Assembly (NCBI RefSeq): GCF_008000755.1
Contig: NZ_CP041690.1
Coordinates: 3,452,501-3,516,500 of the forward strand
Length of the DNA stretch: 64,000 nucleotides
Reading direction: 5' to 3'
From: Youhaiella tibetensis
GTDB taxonomy: Bacteria > Pseudomonadota > Alphaproteobacteria > Rhizobiales > Devosiaceae
Shown: piece after piece, positions 1-8,365 of the stretch
Layout of the letters: the number at the start of each line of letters is the position of its first letter
Numbering within the stretch: the first letter of the stretch is position 1
Position numbers and translations under genes: made by a program
The notes under the pieces: model-generated
The model's input: the letters and a program-made list of their open reading frames with translations, nothing else
The model's database searches: none
Told to the model about the DNA's origin: nothing

Positions 1-305
1 GGGAGTGATTAACTCACTCGCGTCGTTCGTGCTAAACCGTCGCTTTCGCTCCGGTCAGTGCTTCGTTCGCCGCCGCGTTTCGCAGCGCCGCCTCAGCGAT
101 GTCGGGGTTATATGGGCGACCCGATTTGCTGTCAACGGCCATTTTGCGAAAAACGAAAAAATCCGTCATCTCGACCTGTGGAAAGTCGTTTTCGCGTTTT
201 AGATCAAAGCGTTACTCCGTCATCACGCCGTCGTGGTGTTTTCCCACAGCCGGTTTCGTGACGATTCCGCGACGGTTTGCGGCCCTCTCTCCCGCACCTT
301 GCCTG
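1..305. other. Intergenic, no gene seen
   Basis: I see no convincing coding region here. Short open frames exist on the plus strand but have no recognisable product or ribosome binding site. Positions 150-215 are AT-richer than the surroundings. Whatever lies upstream is outside the window. Confidence 0.5.
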
Positions 306-337
306 CAAAACAAAAGGGAGGACCGTGCGGCCCTCCC
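306..337 (-). terminator. Intrinsic terminator of the sugar ABC operon
   Basis: Read on the minus strand, a 10-bp stem (GGGAGGGCCG paired with CGGTCCTCCC, one G-T wobble) is followed directly by TTTTGTTTT. It lies about 30 bp beyond the stop of the SIS-domain gene and fits as the end of the operon that starts near 6064. Confidence 0.85.
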
Positions 338-368
338 CTTCCCGTCCCCAGCGAGGCCGGTTTTGCCC

Positions 369-1160
369 CTACTCGGCGGCCATGGTCTTCTTGAAGGTGT
401 CCAGGTGCTTGGCCTGTGCCTCGATCATGCGCTCGCGATAGACGCCATAGATGATGTCGGTATCGTGCAGCGTCACGCCCGCAATGGTCGGCGAAGCGAA
501 GACCGGCAGCTCGATGCCGCGATCGGCCAGGTTCTGCGCCGTTTCCGCGATGAGCTCGTGCATCATGATCATGGCCAGCACCGTCGAGGAACCCGAGACC
601 GGACGGCTCCAGCCTTTCACGTCCACGATGGCATCCTCGATGGGTGCGCCGGTATCGATGACGATATCGGCGGCATCGGCCAGGCGCTTGCCCGAAGAGT
701 GGGTCGCCGGCTTGTCCAGGTTCGCCTTGGCGGTAATGGCAATGACGGTCATGCCGCGCTTCTTGGCATAGAGCGCCGTATCGATACCCGAGGCATTGCG
801 GCCCGAGTGACCGAAGATGACGATGGTGTCGCCTTCATTGAGCGGCTGATGGTCGAGGAACTTCTCGGCGTACTTCTCGGTGCGCTCGAGCCAGAGCAAC
901 TCGCGCACGCCACCGGCGCCCAGCACGTTGTGCCACATCACGCGCGGGTCGGTCAGCGGATTGAAGCCAACATAGGAACCGTAACGCGGAAACGTTTCCT
1001 GGACGGGCAGCACCGAGTGGCCCGAACCGTAAAGGTGCACGAGGCCCTTGTTGGCGAGGGTATCGGCCATGGCGGCGGACGCCTTGGCGAACGCGTCCTG
1101 GTTGGCAGCGCCGGCCTGCTCGGCGAGCTTGGCCAGCTTGCTGATGTAAAGGAGGGACAT
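369..1160 (-). CDS. SIS-domain phosphosugar isomerase/binding protein
   Basis: This 263-residue protein has a sugar isomerase (SIS) fold. The seen motifs are the N-terminal GSGHS (about residue 46) and FGHSGRNASGID (about 116), which resemble the phosphosugar-binding loops of the UPF0309 type. Family members bind or isomerise phosphorylated hexoses or hexosamines in the cytoplasm. It is the last gene of an operon with a ROK kinase, a GntR regulator and a sugar ABC transporter. It probably acts on the sugar phosphate made after uptake and phosphorylation, and a hexosamine is one possibility. The exact reaction cannot be read from the sequence. The start has a weak AAGG upstream, and a terminator follows. 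Confidence 0.8.
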   Translation of the reverse strand: MSLLYISKLAKLAEQAGAANQDAFAKASAAMADTLANKGLVHLYGSGHSVLPVQETFPRYGSYVGFNPLTDPRVMWHNVLGAGGVRELLWLERTEKYAEKFLDHQPLNEGDTIVIFGHSGRNASGIDTALYAKKRGMTVIAITAKANLDKPATHSSGKRLADAADIVIDTGAPIEDAIVDVKGWSRPVSGSSTVLAMIMMHELIAETAQNLADRGIELPVFASPTIAGVTLHDTDIIYGVYRERMIEAQAKHLDTFKKTMAAE

Positions 1161-1183
1161 GGGGAGGACCTTTCAGGGAGTGG

Positions 1184-1930
1184 TTAGATGTAAAGCGTTG
1201 ATCGGATCTCGTAGCGGTCGGCCCGCATGGTCGAGACGGTGAATTCGAATGGCCCCTTGGCGTCGTAGGCGATGCGCTCGACGACGAAGGCGGGCGTGCC
1301 GGCGGGGAGCCGGATGAGGTCGGCGTCGATCTCGGAGACCGCCCCGACGCGATAGACTTCCTTGGCCTTGACCGGGATCACCCCATAGCGGGCGCGCAGC
1401 AGGTCATAGAGCGACTGCATTTCCCTGGCGTCTTGGGCCAGCTCGGCGAAACGACTCTGCGGCAGATGCGCGGTCTGGATGCCGATGGGTTCGCTATTGC
1501 CCAGCCGCAGGCGGCGCAGGCGCACCACCGGATCGCCGAGCGAAAGATCGAGCGCATCGGCGACGTCCTCGCTGGCGGGGACGACTTCGGCGTCGAGCAG
1601 TTGCGTGCCCACGGTCAGGCCGAGCGAGGCCATTTCCTCGGTGAAGCTGGTGAGGCCGCGCACGCCGGCGACGACCGTGGCGCTGCGCACGAAGGTGCCT
1701 CGGCCATGCTCGCGGCGAAGCAGCCCCGCTTCCTCGAGATTGCGCAGGGCGTGGCGCACGGTGATGCGCGAGATGCCGAGCAGGTCGCAGAGCTTGTCCT
1801 CGTTGGGGATCTGCGATCCGGACGCCCACTCGCCGTTTTCGATCAGCGCCCGCAGGGCCATCTCGGCCTGGTGCCAGAGCGGCTCGGCGCGGCGGCGATC
1901 GGGTTTTTGAAACATCTTCACGTCAGTCAT
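1184..1930 (-). CDS. GntR/HutC-family transcriptional regulator
   Basis: This 248-residue protein has an N-terminal winged helix (about residues 15-80, with the typical ISRITVRHALRNLEEAGLL segment) followed by a UTRA-type effector domain. HutC-type members sense a sugar phosphate or similar small molecule. A longer open frame runs upstream, but the ATG at 1930 (MTDVKMF) overlaps the stop of the ROK kinase gene by 8 bp and gives the usual length. It is co-transcribed with the transporter it likely controls. The two GTTATAAC sites upstream of the binding-protein gene are candidate operators. Confidence 0.88.
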   Translation of the reverse strand: MTDVKMFQKPDRRRAEPLWHQAEMALRALIENGEWASGSQIPNEDKLCDLLGISRITVRHALRNLEEAGLLRREHGRGTFVRSATVVAGVRGLTSFTEEMASLGLTVGTQLLDAEVVPASEDVADALDLSLGDPVVRLRRLRLGNSEPIGIQTAHLPQSRFAELAQDAREMQSLYDLLRARYGVIPVKAKEVYRVGAVSEIDADLIRLPAGTPAFVVERIAYDAKGPFEFTVSTMRADRYEIRSTLYI

Positions 1931-2801
1931 GGCGTTGTCCCCATTCCCTGCCCATGCTGCCGGCAACAGCCGCGCCGACAAGGCCGGCGCGCGGCCCGAA
2001 ATGGCCCGCACGGATTTCGATTGCCCGCAGATGCGGGGGAAGTTGCCGGCGCAAGGCCGCCAGCATCGGCGGCACGATGACGTCGGTGGATGATGCCACC
2101 CCACCCGCCAGGATCACCGCCTGCGGATCGAGCAATGCCACGGCTCCGGAAAGCGCGGTGCCGAGGGCCTGCATCGGTTTGCCCAGGGCCGCGATGGCTT
2201 CGGGCTCGCCGGCGCGGGCAGAAGCGATGAGCGCCGAGCCATCCTTGAGGCCGATCGCCTGCCCGGCGGCATCGAGGGCGCGGCCCGAAGCATGGCGCTC
2301 AAGCCAGCCGGAGCGGTCCTCGCCCGGATCGGAAAGATCGGCACTCGCCCAGCCGAAGGAGCAGGCGCCCCCGCCGCTGCCGCGAATGATGCGCCCGCCC
2401 GCCAGCACGGCCGAGCCGATGCCCGTGCCGATGGCAAGAAGAATGGCGTCCGAGAGTCCTCGGGCCGAGCCGGCGGCGACTTCGGCGAGAAGCGCGAACT
2501 GCGCGTCGTTGCCGAGGCCGATTTCGATGCCCGGGAAAAGGGTCTTGAGATCGTTGCCGTCGAGATAGCCGAGATTGGGCACCCACACGCAGGTGGTGTC
2601 GCGGGCAAGGCCGGGAATGCCGAGCCCGAGATGGGTGGCGTTGTACTCGGCGATGAGACCGCCGACCCTGGCGGTGAACTCACCGAGGCTCTGCGGCGCC
2701 GGCCACTCGCCGACCGGCTGGACGCCCTCGGGGTTGGCGGCATCGGCGATCCCCGCCCGCAGGCGGGTGCCGCCCAGATCGATAGCGATAACGCGGCTCA
2801 T
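1923..2801 (-). CDS. ROK-family sugar kinase
   Basis: The 292-residue protein begins with the phosphate-binding loop IAIDLGGTRLRAG and carries AIGTGIGSAVLAGG (about residue 122), both typical of ROK/ASKHA sugar kinases. The zinc-binding Cys-rich motif of many ROK kinases is not visible, and the usual GGxGEIGH segment is replaced by GGGACSFGW. It probably phosphorylates the sugar brought in by the adjacent transporter, making the substrate for the SIS protein. Start and stop overlap the neighbouring genes (ATGA with the permease gene), so translation is likely coupled. Glucose, N-acetylglucosamine and related sugars are all possible. Confidence 0.82.
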   Translation of the reverse strand: MSRVIAIDLGGTRLRAGIADAANPEGVQPVGEWPAPQSLGEFTARVGGLIAEYNATHLGLGIPGLARDTTCVWVPNLGYLDGNDLKTLFPGIEIGLGNDAQFALLAEVAAGSARGLSDAILLAIGTGIGSAVLAGGRIIRGSGGGACSFGWASADLSDPGEDRSGWLERHASGRALDAAGQAIGLKDGSALIASARAGEPEAIAALGKPMQALGTALSGAVALLDPQAVILAGGVASSTDVIVPPMLAALRRQLPPHLRAIEIRAGHFGPRAGLVGAAVAGSMGREWGQRHD

Positions 2802-3682
2802 CCCTTCACCCCCGTGGCGACGATGGAATCCACAAAGAAGCGCTGCAGGAAGACGAAGAGGATCAGCGGCGGCAATACCGCCAGCGTTGCGCCGGCCATG
2901 ACGAGGCCCGTATTCATCGCGCCGCGGTTATAGGAGAGCAGGCGCGAGAGCGAGATGACGATGGGGTACTGGTCGGTATTGCCCTGCAGCACCGTGAGCG
3001 GCCACAGATAGCTGTTCCAGTGGTAGACGAAGGCGAAGAGCGCCAGGGCCGCGATTGCCGGCATCACCGAGGGGGCGACGATCTGGAAGACGATCTTGAG
3101 CTCGGAGGCGCCATCCATGCGGGCGGCGTCGATCAGCTCGTCCGGCACGCCCTTGATGAACTGGCGCATGAGGAAGATGCCGAAGGCATTGGCGAGGTTC
3201 GGCACGATGACGCCGGCCAGGCTGGCGTTGAGCCCGAGATAGCCCACGATCCGGTAGAGCGGGATCAGCGTCACGATGGGCGGCAGGAACATGGTGGCGA
3301 TCAGCACCGAGAACAGCACGTTCCGGCCCTTGAACTGATATTTGGCGAAGGCATAGCCGGCCATCAGCGAGGTCACGAGGATCGCGCCCGTCGTGAAGAC
3401 CGCGATGATCGCCGAATTGATGAACGAGCGCCCGACGCTGATGACGTCGGCCACCTGGCGATAGGCATCCAGGTTCGGCGTCGCCGGGAACCAGACCGGC
3501 GGCACCGCCATGGTTTCCTGCGGGGTCTTGAGGCTGGTCAGCACCATCCACACCAGCGGGAAGGCGGCGACCACCGAAGCCAGGATGATGAGCGTGAAGA
3601 TGATCGCCTTGGACAGGCTGATGCCGTTCCAGCGCGGACGCTCGTTGCTGCGCGGTTCGGTTGTGGCAAGGGTCGTGGTCAT
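2798..3682 (-). CDS. Sugar ABC transporter permease (MalG type)
   Basis: This 294-residue inner-membrane protein has about six hydrophobic segments, the first at residues 28-52. The cytoplasmic EAA loop reads DAARMDGASELKIVF (about residue 190), which is the coupling site for the ATPase. It belongs to the MalG side of the CUT1 carbohydrate permeases. The start overlaps the MalF-type gene by ATGA, and its own stop overlaps the ROK kinase start. No CUT1 ATPase gene is in the operon, so an ATPase encoded elsewhere must energise it. Confidence 0.92.
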   Translation of the reverse strand: MTTTLATTEPRSNERPRWNGISLSKAIIFTLIILASVVAAFPLVWMVLTSLKTPQETMAVPPVWFPATPNLDAYRQVADVISVGRSFINSAIIAVFTTGAILVTSLMAGYAFAKYQFKGRNVLFSVLIATMFLPPIVTLIPLYRIVGYLGLNASLAGVIVPNLANAFGIFLMRQFIKGVPDELIDAARMDGASELKIVFQIVAPSVMPAIAALALFAFVYHWNSYLWPLTVLQGNTDQYPIVISLSRLLSYNRGAMNTGLVMAGATLAVLPPLILFVFLQRFFVDSIVATGVKG

Positions 3683-4572
3683 GCGCGGTCTCCCTTGCGT
3701 CCGAAGAAGGCAAAAAGGGCGACGATGGCCACGATCAGCGAGAGCATCAGCGTCACCGCCATGGCCGAGCCCAGCCCGCCCTGCGCGCGTTCGATGCCGA
3801 CGCGCCGGATATGATAGGTGAGGACATTGGTGGAATTGACCGGCCCGCCCTGCGTGATGAGCGCCACCGGCTCGAACACCTGCACCGCGTTGATGATGGC
3901 GATGACCGAGGCGAAGAGCATGGTGTTGGCGAGAAGCGGCAGCGTGATGGTGCGGAACTTCTGGTCCGCCCGCGCGCCATCGATTTCGGCCGCTTCATAA
4001 AGAGAGACGGGGATCTGCGTCAGCCCTGCCACCACCAGCACGGTGAAGTAGCCGATCTGCTGCCAGACATTGAGGATGACGATCGAGAAGAGCGCCGTAT
4101 TGGGCGAAGATAGCCAGGTCTGCGGCCCGATGCCGAACCAGCCCAGGATCTGGTTGAGCGGCCCCTCGGTCGGCGAATAGAGCTTCGAGAACACCAGGGC
4201 CACCGCGATCATCGGCACCATGTAGGTGGAAAACAGCACCGTGCGCAGGAACACCCCGCCCTTGACGTGCTTCTGGTGCACCAGCAGGCCCAGCCCCACC
4301 GAGAGCGGCAGGATGATGATGACCGAGAGCGCCGTGTAGATCGCGGTGTTGACCAGCGCGCCCTTGAAGTCGCGGCCGATCGAGGTGTTCGAGAAGATAT
4401 CGAAGAAATTCTTGAGGCCGATGAACTGGGCCGTCTCGAAACCGGTCTGCGTCGACCAGTTCTGGAACGACAGCCAGATGGTGAGCAGCATCGGCACAAA
4501 GATGAAGACGCCGATCACAGCGACGGCCGGGCCCAGCATGACGGCCAGCGATCCTATAGTCTGTCGTTGCAT
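3679..4572 (-). CDS. Sugar ABC transporter permease (MalF type)
   Basis: This 297-residue inner-membrane protein has six predicted membrane spans and an EAA loop reading EAAEIDGARADQKF (about residue 193). It pairs with the MalG-type permease in a CUT1 sugar importer. It lacks the large periplasmic loop of enteric MalF, as is normal for this family. It lies 205 bp downstream of the binding-protein gene. That gap holds a large inverted repeat that could lower permease expression relative to the binding protein. Confidence 0.92.
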   Translation of the reverse strand: MQRQTIGSLAVMLGPAVAVIGVFIFVPMLLTIWLSFQNWSTQTGFETAQFIGLKNFFDIFSNTSIGRDFKGALVNTAIYTALSVIIILPLSVGLGLLVHQKHVKGGVFLRTVLFSTYMVPMIAVALVFSKLYSPTEGPLNQILGWFGIGPQTWLSSPNTALFSIVILNVWQQIGYFTVLVVAGLTQIPVSLYEAAEIDGARADQKFRTITLPLLANTMLFASVIAIINAVQVFEPVALITQGGPVNSTNVLTYHIRRVGIERAQGGLGSAMAVTLMLSLIVAIVALFAFFGRKGDRA

Positions 4573-4641
4573 CGGCTATTCCTGAAAGTCGTCGTGTAGG
4601 TGGTAGTCAGCCCACCACCCTCGATCCATCCCCGCCACCGC

Positions 4642-4727
4642 ACTTCCCCCGCTTCAAGCCGGGGCCCACGGATTTCTCCACGCGGGTGGAGGGTTGGAAT
4701 GGGCCCCGGGTCTTCGCCCGGGGAAGT
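4642..4727. repeat. Intergenic imperfect inverted repeat
   Basis: Two arms of about 30 bp, both containing ACTTCCCC and GGGGCCCA in inverted order, flank a central CCACGCGGGTGG hairpin. The right arm itself folds (CCCCGGGT / CTTC / GCCCGGGG). It sits between the binding-protein and permease genes of one operon, where such stems often stabilise the upstream part of an mRNA. There is no T-run, so a strong intrinsic terminator is unlikely. Confidence 0.7.
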
Positions 4728-4777
4728 TCCGTGGTTGGGGGGAGTTGGTGGCGTGGCTGTCCACGCCACCTTGAGCC

Positions 4778-6064
4778 TTACTGCGCGTTGCGCGTCAGGA
4801 TTTCCTCGGCGTCAGCCTGCGCGTTCGCCTGGGCATCGGCGGCATTAAGCTGACCGAACTGCATGGCTTCGAGCGTCTTCTGCAGGGCTTCCGAGAATTC
4901 CTGGCCGCCGAGCACGGTCGGGAACGGCTTGGCGTCGGCGAGCGTGGCGGTGTAGCCGGCGAGGAACGGGTCGGAGAGCTTGCCCGAAAGCGCGGTCACG
5001 TCGGAATTGCGCGAGGGCAGGATACCCATCGAGATGAGGATATCGGCCATGGCCGAAGCGCCTTCCGGCCCGGATTCGGGTCCGTTGAGCCAGGTGAGGA
5101 AGTCCCAGGCGGCGGCCTGTTCTTCCGGCGAGGCCTTGGAATTGACCACGGTCATCCACGAATAGGAGATCGAGCGGGCCTTGTCGCCCGACGGCCCCAC
5201 GGGAATGGGCGCGGTGGCGATATCGGCAAAGGCATCGCCCATGCCGGCCTTGAGGGCGGATTCCCACCAATTGGCCATGATGATCATGCCGGTCTTGCCC
5301 GAGACGAAATTGTCCAGGAACGGCCCGGTGGTGTTGGCGTCGGCCGTAGCCATCGCCGGATCGGAATAGCCTTCCTTGATCAGCGTCTCGTAGAGCTCGA
5401 AGGTCTGCTTGGCCTGCTCGGTATCGAGCGTCGGCTTGCCGTCGACCACGAGGTCGCCGCCATTGGAGACGAGCAGCGAAGCGAAGGGATGCAGCACGCC
5501 CGCGGCCCAGGAATTGATGAGCCCGAAACCCTGCTGGCCCTTGTCCTTGTTGGTGAGCGCCTTGGCGGCGGCCAGGAACTCGTCCCAGGTCTTGGGCGGC
5601 CCGGCGATGCCGGCTTCCTCGAAGAGCTTCTTGTTGTAGTTGAGCGCGTAGACGTCGATTTCGTTCGGCACGCCATAGAGGGTGCCCTTCTGGCTGGCCG
5701 CCGAGACGATACCGGCCGGCCAGTTGGCGGTGACGTCGGCAGCAACGGCTTCGGGAGCCGGAGCGACGAGCGCGTCCTTGGCGAGGTCCGGCAGCCAGGC
5801 GTCATAGATGCCGGCAATGGTGGCGCCACCAGCGCCGCCGCCCGAAGTGCGCAGCGTCGTCAGCAGGTCGCCGAACGGCACGGCGCGCACGGTGATCGCC
5901 ACATCCGGATGCGCTTCCGAATAGGTCTTGGCGGCAGCTTCGAGCTTGGCAACGGTATCGGGCGCCCAGTGCGTCAGGAACGACACGTCGACGGCCCAGG
6001 CAGTACCCGGCGTCATCGCGACGATGGCGATGGCGGCGCAAGAAATGCTCCGGTTAAGCTTCAT
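4778..6064 (-). CDS. Sugar ABC transporter substrate-binding protein
   Basis: This 428-residue family 1 extracellular binding protein has a Sec signal peptide (MKLNRSISCAAIAIVAMTPG, then AWA before VDVSFLTHW). CUT1 binding proteins capture mono- or oligosaccharides in the periplasm. The ATG at 6064 is chosen because it starts the signal peptide and has a GGAGGGAATT ribosome site upstream. A longer open frame runs on into repeat DNA and is not real. It is the first gene of the operon. Its promoter region carries two GTTATAAC palindromes. The sugar cannot be named, but the kinase and isomerase downstream point to a hexose or amino sugar. Confidence 0.9.
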   Translation of the reverse strand: MKLNRSISCAAIAIVAMTPGTAWAVDVSFLTHWAPDTVAKLEAAAKTYSEAHPDVAITVRAVPFGDLLTTLRTSGGGAGGATIAGIYDAWLPDLAKDALVAPAPEAVAADVTANWPAGIVSAASQKGTLYGVPNEIDVYALNYNKKLFEEAGIAGPPKTWDEFLAAAKALTNKDKGQQGFGLINSWAAGVLHPFASLLVSNGGDLVVDGKPTLDTEQAKQTFELYETLIKEGYSDPAMATADANTTGPFLDNFVSGKTGMIIMANWWESALKAGMGDAFADIATAPIPVGPSGDKARSISYSWMTVVNSKASPEEQAAAWDFLTWLNGPESGPEGASAMADILISMGILPSRNSDVTALSGKLSDPFLAGYTATLADAKPFPTVLGGQEFSEALQKTLEAMQFGQLNAADAQANAQADAEEILTRNAQ

Positions 6065-6120
6065 TGAAATTCCCTCCTTTGACCGGGGATGGGTGGCCCG
6101 GCCCTGTTTGACAGAAGGAG

Positions 6121-6162
6121 AGGTTATAACGTCATAATGGGAGTGGCAAGAGGTTATAACGA
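6121..6162 (-). promoter_or_regulatory. Twin GTTATAAC sites, candidate GntR operators
   Basis: The 13-mer AGAGGTTATAACG occurs twice, with its palindromic core GTTATAAC at 6123-6130 and 6153-6160. The cores are exactly 30 bp apart, about three helical turns. They lie 59-96 bp upstream of the binding-protein start codon. Their placement and symmetry suit the HutC-type regulator encoded in the operon. This is an inference. Confidence 0.65.
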
Positions 6163-6182
6163 GTTGTGGATCGGGGTGCCGC

Positions 6183-6286
6183 ACCCCCACCCATGTTCCC
6201 TCCCCACAAGGGGGAGGGAGACCTGCGGGCTCGATCGCGCCCCAACGCATCCCTCCCCCTTGTGGGGAGGGAACGAGGGTGGGGGT
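6183..6286. repeat. Palindromic intergenic repeat, family A, copy 1
   Basis: Arms of about 36 bp contain ACCCCCACCC, GTTCCCTCCCC and ACAAGGGGGAGGG in inverted order and surround a short asymmetric core that includes TCGATCGCGCC. Related copies occur at 11015-11111 and 25660-25758. Confidence 0.85.
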
Positions 6287-6311
6287 AAAGCAAGAGCCAC
6301 AGTGCTCCTTG

Positions 6312-6429
6312 CTCCCCCTCCCAGCCTCCCCCGCAAGGGGGGAGGTGTTTCGAATCGAGTTGCTGGTGAACGACGCGTGCCAAAACCGCGATAGGCACCT
6401 CCCCCCTTGCGGGGGAGGTTGGGAGGGGG
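6312..6429. repeat. Palindromic intergenic repeat, family B, copy 1
   Basis: Nearly perfect 34-bp inverted arms (containing CCTCCCCCGCAAGGGGGG and its reverse complement) flank a core of about 48 bp with GTTTCGA and GCTGGTGAA. A second copy at 25512-25627 shares the arms and parts of the core. The size and structure resemble a BIME or a small non-autonomous element. Confidence 0.88.
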
Positions 6430-6444
6430 GTAGCCACACACCCC

Positions 6445-6476
6445 AAACAAAAAGGGGCGACCCACCGGCCGCCCCT
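6445..6476 (-). terminator. Intrinsic terminator of the ABC exporter gene
   Basis: On the minus strand AGGGGCG pairs with CGCCCCT and is followed by TTTTTGTTT. It lies 5 bp after the exporter stop codon. Confidence 0.85.
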
Positions 6477-6481
6477 CTCAA

Positions 6482-8365
6482 TCACTCCGCCAGCACCAAC
6501 CCCTTGGTCAGCTCCAGCGCCTGCCGTTCGAACAGCCGGCGATAGATCCCGCCCTGAAGCTGGATCAGCTGAGCGTGATCCCCCTCCTCGACGATCTTGC
6601 CCTTGTCGAACACCAGGAGGCGATCGAGCGACTTCACCGTTGAGAGCCGGTGCGCGATGACGAGCGTGGTCCGCCCCACCATCAGCCGCTCCATGGCCCG
6701 CTGGATCAGCACTTCGCTTTCCGAGTCGAGGCTCGAGGTGGCCTCATCGAGGATGAGGATCGGTGCGTCGGCGAGGAAGGCCCGGGCGATGGCGACGCGC
6801 TGCCGCTCGCCGCCCGAGAGTTTCACGCCGCGTTCACCCACCAGCGTCTCGTAGCCCTTGGGCAGAGCCATGATGAACTCGTGGGCGCTGGCGAGGCGGG
6901 CTGCCTGCTCGATCTCGGCGCGGGTGGCGCCGGGGCGGGCATAGGCGATGTTCTCGGCCAGCGAGCGGTGGAAGAGGATCGGCTCCTGCTGCACGATGGC
7001 GATCTGCTGGCGCAGCGAGGATTGCTGCACCCTCGAGATATCCTGCCCGTCGATCACGATCTTGCCGCCCGTCACGTCGTAGAGACGCTGGATGAGCTTG
7101 ACGAACGTGGTCTTGCCCGAGCCCGAGTGCCCCACGAGGCCCACCTTCTCGCCCGGCGCGATCTGCACCGAGAAGTCCGAATAGAGCGGACGAGCATGCG
7201 AGCCGTAACGGAAGTCGACATGGTCGAAATCGATCCGACCTTCCTCGATGACGATCGGCTTGGCGCCGGGCTTGTCGTCGATCCCCAGCTTCTGGTGATG
7301 GATGTCGACTAGCTCCTCCATGTCGTTGATCGACTTCTGGAGGTTGCGGATGTGCATGCCCACGTCGCGCAGGTACCCCTGGAGGATGAAGAACGTCGTC
7401 AGCACGAAGGTGATGTCGCCGGCCGAAGCCACGCCCGTCTGCCAGAGCCAGAGGCCGGCAGCCAGGATCGCGCCGCGCATGGCCAGCAGCATCACGCCCT
7501 GCACCGAGCCGTTGAGGGTGCCGCGGTTCCAGGTGCGGTCGGTACGGTGGCTCCACTTGTCGACCACCTTGGAGAGACGCGATTCCTCGCGCGTCTCGGC
7601 GCCGAAGGCCTTGACCACGGTGTTGCACGAGATCGCATCGGCCAGCGCCCCACCCAGCTTGGTGTCCCAGGCATTGGAGAGCGTGGCGGCCGGGGCGACA
7701 TAGCCCACCGAGAGGAAGAAGGTGAGGCCGATATAAAGGAGCGAACCCACGCCAACGATCAGGCCCATGATCGGCCAGTAAAGGCCGAGCAGGATCGTCG
7801 AGCCCACCAGCATCACCAGCGAGGGGAAGAGCGCCACCAGAATGGTGTCGTTGAGGAGATCGAGCGCCCACATGCCGCGCGTGACCTTGCGCACGGTCGA
7901 GCCGGCAAAGCTGTTGGCGTGCCAGTCGGTCGAGAAGCGCTGCAGGCGATGGAAGGAATCGGCGACGATGTCGCTCATCATCCGCAGCGTCAGCTTGATG
8001 ATGCCCATGAAGGTGAGCTGGCGCAGCACCACCGAACCGAGGCCGAGCGCCATCAGCGCCCAGAACGCGGCGATGGCGGCATTCCAGGCGATCTCATCGC
8101 CCGCCGCGCCGCTGGCGACGGCATCCACGAGCTTGCCCGAATAGAGCGGGGTCAGCACGTCGGCGATGGTCGCGACCATGATGAAGCCGACGATGGACGC
8201 GATCCGCATCGGCTGCCTGGCCCAATGTTGGGCAGTAAATCCGAGCACGTTCTTGAAGGCGTGCGCACGGATGTCGAGCTTGAAACGAGCCATTGTTTTC
8301 GATCCGGACTCGCCCGCACGCGGCACGAGTATCCGGTCCCATAAAGCAGAGAAAAGGAAATACAT
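6482..8365 (-). CDS. ABC exporter, fused membrane and ATPase domains
   Basis: This 627-residue half-transporter has an N-terminal six-helix type IV exporter domain (about residues 40-340) and a C-terminal ATPase. The seen motifs are Walker A GHSGSGKTT, signature LSGGERQRVAIARA, Walker B ILILDEATSSLDSE and the H-loop AHRLST. It should work as a homodimer in the inner membrane, exporting lipids, peptides or drugs. The substrate is unknown. The start is uncertain. The ATG at 8365 gives an N-terminus like many alphaproteobacterial relatives (short hydrophobic lead, then a W-D pair), while an ATG at 8293 (MARFKLD) is equally free of a clear ribosome site. It is a single-gene unit with its own terminator. 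Confidence 0.88.
   Translation of the reverse strand: MYFLFSALWDRILVPRAGESGSKTMARFKLDIRAHAFKNVLGFTAQHWARQPMRIASIVGFIMVATIADVLTPLYSGKLVDAVASGAAGDEIAWNAAIAAFWALMALGLGSVVLRQLTFMGIIKLTLRMMSDIVADSFHRLQRFSTDWHANSFAGSTVRKVTRGMWALDLLNDTILVALFPSLVMLVGSTILLGLYWPIMGLIVGVGSLLYIGLTFFLSVGYVAPAATLSNAWDTKLGGALADAISCNTVVKAFGAETREESRLSKVVDKWSHRTDRTWNRGTLNGSVQGVMLLAMRGAILAAGLWLWQTGVASAGDITFVLTTFFILQGYLRDVGMHIRNLQKSINDMEELVDIHHQKLGIDDKPGAKPIVIEEGRIDFDHVDFRYGSHARPLYSDFSVQIAPGEKVGLVGHSGSGKTTFVKLIQRLYDVTGGKIVIDGQDISRVQQSSLRQQIAIVQQEPILFHRSLAENIAYARPGATRAEIEQAARLASAHEFIMALPKGYETLVGERGVKLSGGERQRVAIARAFLADAPILILDEATSSLDSESEVLIQRAMERLMVGRTTLVIAHRLSTVKSLDRLLVFDKGKIVEEGDHAQLIQLQGGIYRRLFERQALELTKGLVLAE

Noticed and set aside
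150-250. Possible replication-origin signals (CTTTCCACA- and TTTCCCACA-like words in an AT-richer stretch)
   Set aside because: Both words have two mismatches to the DnaA box TTATCCACA, and no origin-linked genes are nearby.
6183-6429. Repeats considered as a CRISPR array
   Set aside because: There are no regularly spaced direct repeats with spacers; the elements are inverted palindromes, and no cas gene is present.
6065-6481. N-terminal extension of the sugar-binding protein into this region
   Set aside because: The open frame continues only by chance through repeat DNA; the signal peptide and ribosome site fix the start at 6064.
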